Positions 5,491-8,094 of a stretch of 8,094 nucleotides of DNA are shown in pieces. Position 1 is the stretch's first letter. The number at the start of each line of letters is the position of its first letter. Source of the stretch: an uncultured Lacibacter sp. (GTDB lineage: Bacteria; Bacteroidota; Bacteroidia; Chitinophagales; Chitinophagaceae); assembly GCF_946479605.1 (NCBI RefSeq), contig NZ_CAMLGT010000177.1, positions 1 to 8,094 on the forward strand, read 5' to 3'. The notes under the pieces were generated by a model, which saw only the letters and a program-made list of their open reading frames with translations, was not told where the DNA came from and ran no database searches. The position numbers and the translations under genes were made by a program.

Positions 5491-6429
5491 ATGCTGCAAT
5501 TTTTTAAAAACGAAAACGGCAAAACACTTGCCATTGAAAAGCCTGAATCCGGTGCCTGGGTAAATATTGTACCCCCGCTAAAACAGGAAGAGTTTACAGA
5601 AATTGCAGATGCCCTGGATATTCCACTTGACTTCTTAACCGATTCGCTGGATATTGATGAACGCTCCCGTTACGAACTGGAGGATAATGTAAAGCTGATT
5701 GTTATTAAAACGCCCACGGAAAACAACTCGTTTAACGACAGCGATGCATTTTACATTACCATCCCTATTTGGATTATTCTAACACATAACCAGATTGTAA
5801 CCGTTAATTCATTCGATAACGGAGCCATCAAAAAATTTCTGAACACATTTCAAAACCGCCATCCCGACAAACGGAATATGATGGTGTTGAAAATATTTGA
5901 GAAAGTAGTGCAGGCATACATGGAGTTTCTGAAAGAAATCAATCATCGCCGAAACCTACTTGAACAAAAACTATACGATGCCAACCGTAACGAAGAGTTG
6001 CTTGACCTGATGCGCATTCAAAAAAGCCTTGTGTACTTTGTTACCGCACTGCGCAGTAATGAAATGCTGCTCATGAAACTGCAACGCACCAATTTTCTTT
6101 CACTGAACGAAGAAGAAGATGAGTTTTTACAGGATCTGATCGTTGATACCAGCCAGGCACTTGAGATGGCGAATATCTACACCAACATCCTCAGCTCAAC
6201 AATGGATGCATTTGCCAGTATCATCAGCAACAACCAGAACCAGGTAATGAAACGCCTTACTTCTGTTACGGTTATGCTGCAGTTGCCCACATTGGTAGCC
6301 AGTATTTATGGCATGAATGTGCCCATACCCGGTTCGCATTCAGCTTTTGCATTTTATTTCCCCATCCTCATATCACTTGGACTTTCGCTTTTACTGGGTA
6401 TTTATTTTTTACGTAAGAAACTTTTTTAA
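5491..6429 (+). CDS. corA: CorA-type magnesium/divalent metal transporter
   Basis: CorA forms a pentameric inner-membrane channel for Mg2+ and sometimes Co2+ or Ni2+. This 312-residue protein has the standard build: an N-terminal cytoplasmic domain of about 250 residues rich in charged helices (the long helix at about 130-255 would form the funnel stalk), then two C-terminal helices at about 255-273 and 286-306 joined by a short loop. The defining selectivity motif YGMN is at 273-276, directly after the first helix, followed by VPIPGSHSAFAF. The C-terminus is basic (RKKLF), as expected for a cytoplasmic tail. The start ATG 5491 is supported by the -7 element just upstream; the next in-frame Met is far inside the protein. 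A Nudix gene follows after 14 nt and is probably co-transcribed. Ion specificity cannot be told from sequence. Confidence 0.93.
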   Translation: MLQFFKNENGKTLAIEKPESGAWVNIVPPLKQEEFTEIADALDIPLDFLTDSLDIDERSRYELEDNVKLIVIKTPTENNSFNDSDAFYITIPIWIILTHNQIVTVNSFDNGAIKKFLNTFQNRHPDKRNMMVLKIFEKVVQAYMEFLKEINHRRNLLEQKLYDANRNEELLDLMRIQKSLVYFVTALRSNEMLLMKLQRTNFLSLNEEEDEFLQDLIVDTSQALEMANIYTNILSSTMDAFASIISNNQNQVMKRLTSVTVMLQLPTLVASIYGMNVPIPGSHSAFAFYFPILISLGLSLLLGIYFLRKKLF

Positions 6430-6443
6430 ACAGCTGCACAATT

Positions 6444-6899
6444 ATGACACTTACTGTTCGTGTTTACGGCATCATTATGACAGACGACAAGAAAGTATTA
6501 GTAAGTGATGAATACATCCGTGGTGCTTACATTACAAAATTTCCCGGTGGTGGTTTGGAAATAGGTGAAGGCACAAGAGATTGCCTGAAGCGGGAGATAA
6601 AAGAAGAACTGTTCATTGATTCAGAGATAGGTGATCATTTATACACGACTGATTTTTATCAGCAGAGTGCGTTTAATAATGCTCACCAGATACTTTCAAT
6701 TTATTATTACGTGAAACCGTTAGAGCCGATCACGCTTCCTTTTAAAACAACTCCTTTTGATTTTACGCCACAGCAGGTAGCAGACCCTATGGGCGAATCG
6801 GAAGTACTGCGTTTAATTGATTGGGAAAACTTCAACGAAGAAACAGTTACGCTTCCCATAGATAAGTTGGTTGCAAAAATGCTGAAAGAAAAACATTAA
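6444..6899 (+). CDS. Nudix hydrolase
   Basis: Nudix enzymes hydrolyse nucleoside diphosphates linked to another group, using divalent metal held by the Nudix box. The box (GX5EX7REUXEEXGU) is at residues 36-58: G36, E42, R50, E51, E54 and E55 are all present, so catalysis is expected, but the usual Gly near the end is Phe (F57). The protein is 151 residues, a normal single-domain size, with YGIIMTDDKKVLVSDEY forming the first strands and a 30-residue segment after the central strands (about 91-120) that probably shapes the substrate pocket. It starts 14 nt after corA with no promoter in between, so co-transcription is likely; a functional tie could be the Mg2+ these enzymes need, but that is speculation. 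The substrate is unknown. Confidence 0.88.
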   Translation: MTLTVRVYGIIMTDDKKVLVSDEYIRGAYITKFPGGGLEIGEGTRDCLKREIKEELFIDSEIGDHLYTTDFYQQSAFNNAHQILSIYYYVKPLEPITLPFKTTPFDFTPQQVADPMGESEVLRLIDWENFNEETVTLPIDKLVAKMLKEKH

Positions 6900-6964
6900 G
6901 AAAGCTGTAAGCAAGGCAACAACACCGGAAATACGAGCGATGAGCTGTCGTCTGTCGCATACTC
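6900..6964. other. Short gap between convergent genes, nothing recognisable
   Basis: These 65 nt separate the Nudix gene from the convergent yhhQ gene. I see no strong hairpin, T-run, promoter element or small ORF. A short GTC-rich repeat (TGTCGTCTGTCG, about 6947-6958) is the only local pattern. Confidence 0.4.
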
Positions 6965-7762
6965 CTAATCCTGCATAGCAGCCTGTTTCATTGCAGCAGC
7001 CTTTTCATGCCCGAGATAACGCTCAATAATACCATGAACCAGATAAATGACAGGTGTAAGTACAATTGCTACAATGAATTTATAAATGTAATTGACCAAC
7101 CCAACAGCCAGGAATAAATTCATGGGCCACACAAAATCAGTTCCCTGCCGGTTTACTCTTGTGCCAATATAAAAGGCAATGAACAGCACAACAAAACTAT
7201 CAATGAACTGAGATACCAATGTTGAGCCGGTAGCCCGTAGCCAGATACTTTTTTCTCCTGTTACTTTTTTGATGCGGTGAAAAATAAATACATCGATCAA
7301 CTGGCCAAGTATAAATGCTGTTAATGATCCAATGATAATGAAACCACCCTGCCCCAGCACACTATTATAGGCTTTCTCCATATCAGGCACTCCACTCCCT
7401 TGTTTACTGGTAATAAAAAAATCGGCCGGGGTAAGTTTCATGGCAAAGAAAAAGATGATAAACGCAAATATGATGAGCCCTGCTGTGAGGTAAGAAAGGA
7501 AACGAACACCTTTCATGCCATAATACTCATTAATAATATCCGTCATAATAAAAACCACCGGCCACAACAACACGCCTGCGGTTAAATTAACAGACAACAC
7601 ATTCCCAAAAAGCTTTATCTCCATAGGAGAAAAGCCCAACGTTTTTTCCAATGAAAAAATCTTTACACCAATGATCTCAGCTATCAATGCATTGGCAATA
7701 AAAAAACCAGCCAGTACAAGAAAAAGTTTGATCGCCTTATCGGATAACAGTTGCTTGATCAT
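6965..7762 (-). CDS. yhhQ: Queuosine precursor transporter, YhhQ/VUT (DUF165) family
   Basis: YhhQ-family proteins are inner-membrane importers of queuosine precursors (preQ0/preQ1), used to make the modified base at tRNA position 34. The 265-residue protein has about six to seven hydrophobic helices (about 12-32, 57-76, 88-109, 136-158, 183-200, 213-243). Family motifs are clear: TDIINEYYG (74-82), with its conserved acidic residues after helix 2, GQLIDVFIF (153-161) and WLRATGSTLVSQFIDSF (174-190). The C-terminus ends in a short charged and Ala/Met-rich tail. The start ATG at 7762 overlaps the stop of the upstream small membrane gene (ATGA), indicating translational coupling. No preQ1 riboswitch was recognised in the sequence upstream of the pair. 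No queuosine biosynthesis gene is in the window. Family assignment is strong; the exact substrate is inferred. Confidence 0.9.
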   Translation of the reverse strand: MIKQLLSDKAIKLFLVLAGFFIANALIAEIIGVKIFSLEKTLGFSPMEIKLFGNVLSVNLTAGVLLWPVVFIMTDIINEYYGMKGVRFLSYLTAGLIIFAFIIFFFAMKLTPADFFITSKQGSGVPDMEKAYNSVLGQGGFIIIGSLTAFILGQLIDVFIFHRIKKVTGEKSIWLRATGSTLVSQFIDSFVVLFIAFYIGTRVNRQGTDFVWPMNLFLAVGLVNYIYKFIVAIVLTPVIYLVHGIIERYLGHEKAAAMKQAAMQD

Positions 7763-8022
7763 ACAAAGTAGATGAAGAGTTGAAAGATAAGTACCACCAT
7801 ATTCAGAAAGTACACTGTCCGTATCTTAAGTTGTATTTTTTTACGGGCGAGCAAGAAAGCCATCCAAACATTCACTACAAGATTCATTACAAGACTCAAC
7901 AGCAACCCGCCCAGCACCAGCACTGAGCCCAGAGAGGAAGGCAGACTGATTTCCATATTCTGGATCACAAGCGAAATAATAAATAACACATTGAAAACAA
8001 AGGCTAACCTGCTGAAAAACAA
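7759..8022 (-). CDS. Small three-helix membrane protein coupled to yhhQ; start uncertain
   Basis: This frame encodes about 87 residues with three predicted helices (about 5-21, 33-59 and 68-87) and a basic loop ARKKIQLKIR (59-68). Its stop overlaps the yhhQ start as ATGA, so the two are probably co-translated; a role in assisting the transporter is inference. The start is a problem. The only start-like codon before helix 1 is TTG at 8022; the first in-frame ATG (7956) would remove helix 1. Upstream in the same frame are ATG-AAA and then a TGA stop (8028-8026). In another frame an ATG at 8029 would join this protein if one T were missing from the adjacent T-runs, giving N-termini such as MIFVFSRLAF. 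Hence a TTG start, a recent mutation, or a sequence error. I do not recognise the family with confidence. Confidence 0.6.
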   Translation of the reverse strand: MFFSRLAFVFNVLFIISLVIQNMEISLPSSLGSVLVLGGLLLSLVMNLVVNVWMAFLLARKKIQLKIRTVYFLNMVVLIFQLFIYFV

Positions 8023-8094
8023 AAATCATTTCATACTGTTAAAAATGATGTCAATCACCCAAAATACCATAATTTTGACTCACTTAAACTGAAA
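8023..8094 (-). other. Region upstream of the small membrane gene with a 14-codon ORF in the same frame
   Basis: On the minus strand an ATG at 8070 opens a 14-codon frame (MVFWVIDIIFNSMK) that ends at TGA 8028-8026, six bases before the TTG start of the next gene and in the same frame. It could be an upstream ORF, an interrupted N-terminus, or chance. No clear promoter was seen; TATTTTG (complement of 8060-8066) resembles a -7 element with one base missing. Confidence 0.25.

Noticed and set aside
8060..8066. TATTTTG on the minus strand as a -7 promoter for the small gene/yhhQ pair
   Set aside because: The spacing inside the motif is one base short of TAnnTTTG and no -33 TTTG is found at the right distance.
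7763..8094. preQ1-type riboswitch upstream of the queuosine precursor transporter
   Set aside because: The immediate upstream sequence is coding, and I could not recognise a preQ1 aptamer before the small gene; the region is cut off at the window edge, so it cannot be excluded further upstream.

Overview
The window looks like a chromosomal stretch of a Bacteroidota bacterium, most likely of the family Chitinophagaceae. This is inferred from protein style and from gene starts: several exact or near matches to the Bacteroidota -7 promoter element TAnnTTTG sit before genes (1366, 5476, and 3011 on the minus strand), and most starts lack a Shine-Dalgarno sequence. Most genes are housekeeping or accessory-metabolic. 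I see no transposase, integrase, phage gene or CRISPR array.

Layout. 1-1352 (+): 3' part of a fused gene with an ATP-grasp (D-Ala-D-Ala ligase-like) domain followed by a SET protein-methyltransferase domain; its 5' end lies outside the window. 1477-2376 (+): an ABC-exporter-type six-helix membrane domain with no ATPase domain. 2378-2454: a long stem-loop between convergent genes. 2479-2874 (-): a small four-helix membrane protein. 2881-2918: a hairpin with U-rich tails on both strands. 2927-2997 (-): tRNA-Cys(GCA). 3049-3924 (+): a uridine-phosphorylase-like nucleoside phosphorylase, divergent from the tRNA. 4081-4860 (+): dapF. 4892-5464 (+): a DinB-fold protein. 5491-6429 (+): a CorA-type metal transporter. 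6444-6899 (+): a Nudix hydrolase. 6965-7762 (-): a YhhQ/VUT-family queuosine precursor transporter, overlapped by 4 nt by an upstream 3-helix small membrane protein (7759-8022, -) whose start codon is problematic.

How they fit together. dapF-dinB and corA-nudix look like short co-directional units; the corA promoter candidate lies so close to the ATG that its mRNA would be leaderless or nearly so. The small membrane protein and yhhQ form a translationally coupled pair. The part most likely to hide undescribed biology is the left end: an ATP-dependent ligase fused to a lysine-methyltransferase-type SET domain, followed on the same strand by an orphan ABC transmembrane domain. A shared function for those two genes is inference. 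The other points worth a second look are the terminator-like hairpin between tRNA-Cys and its downstream gene, and the disrupted start of the small gene ahead of yhhQ.
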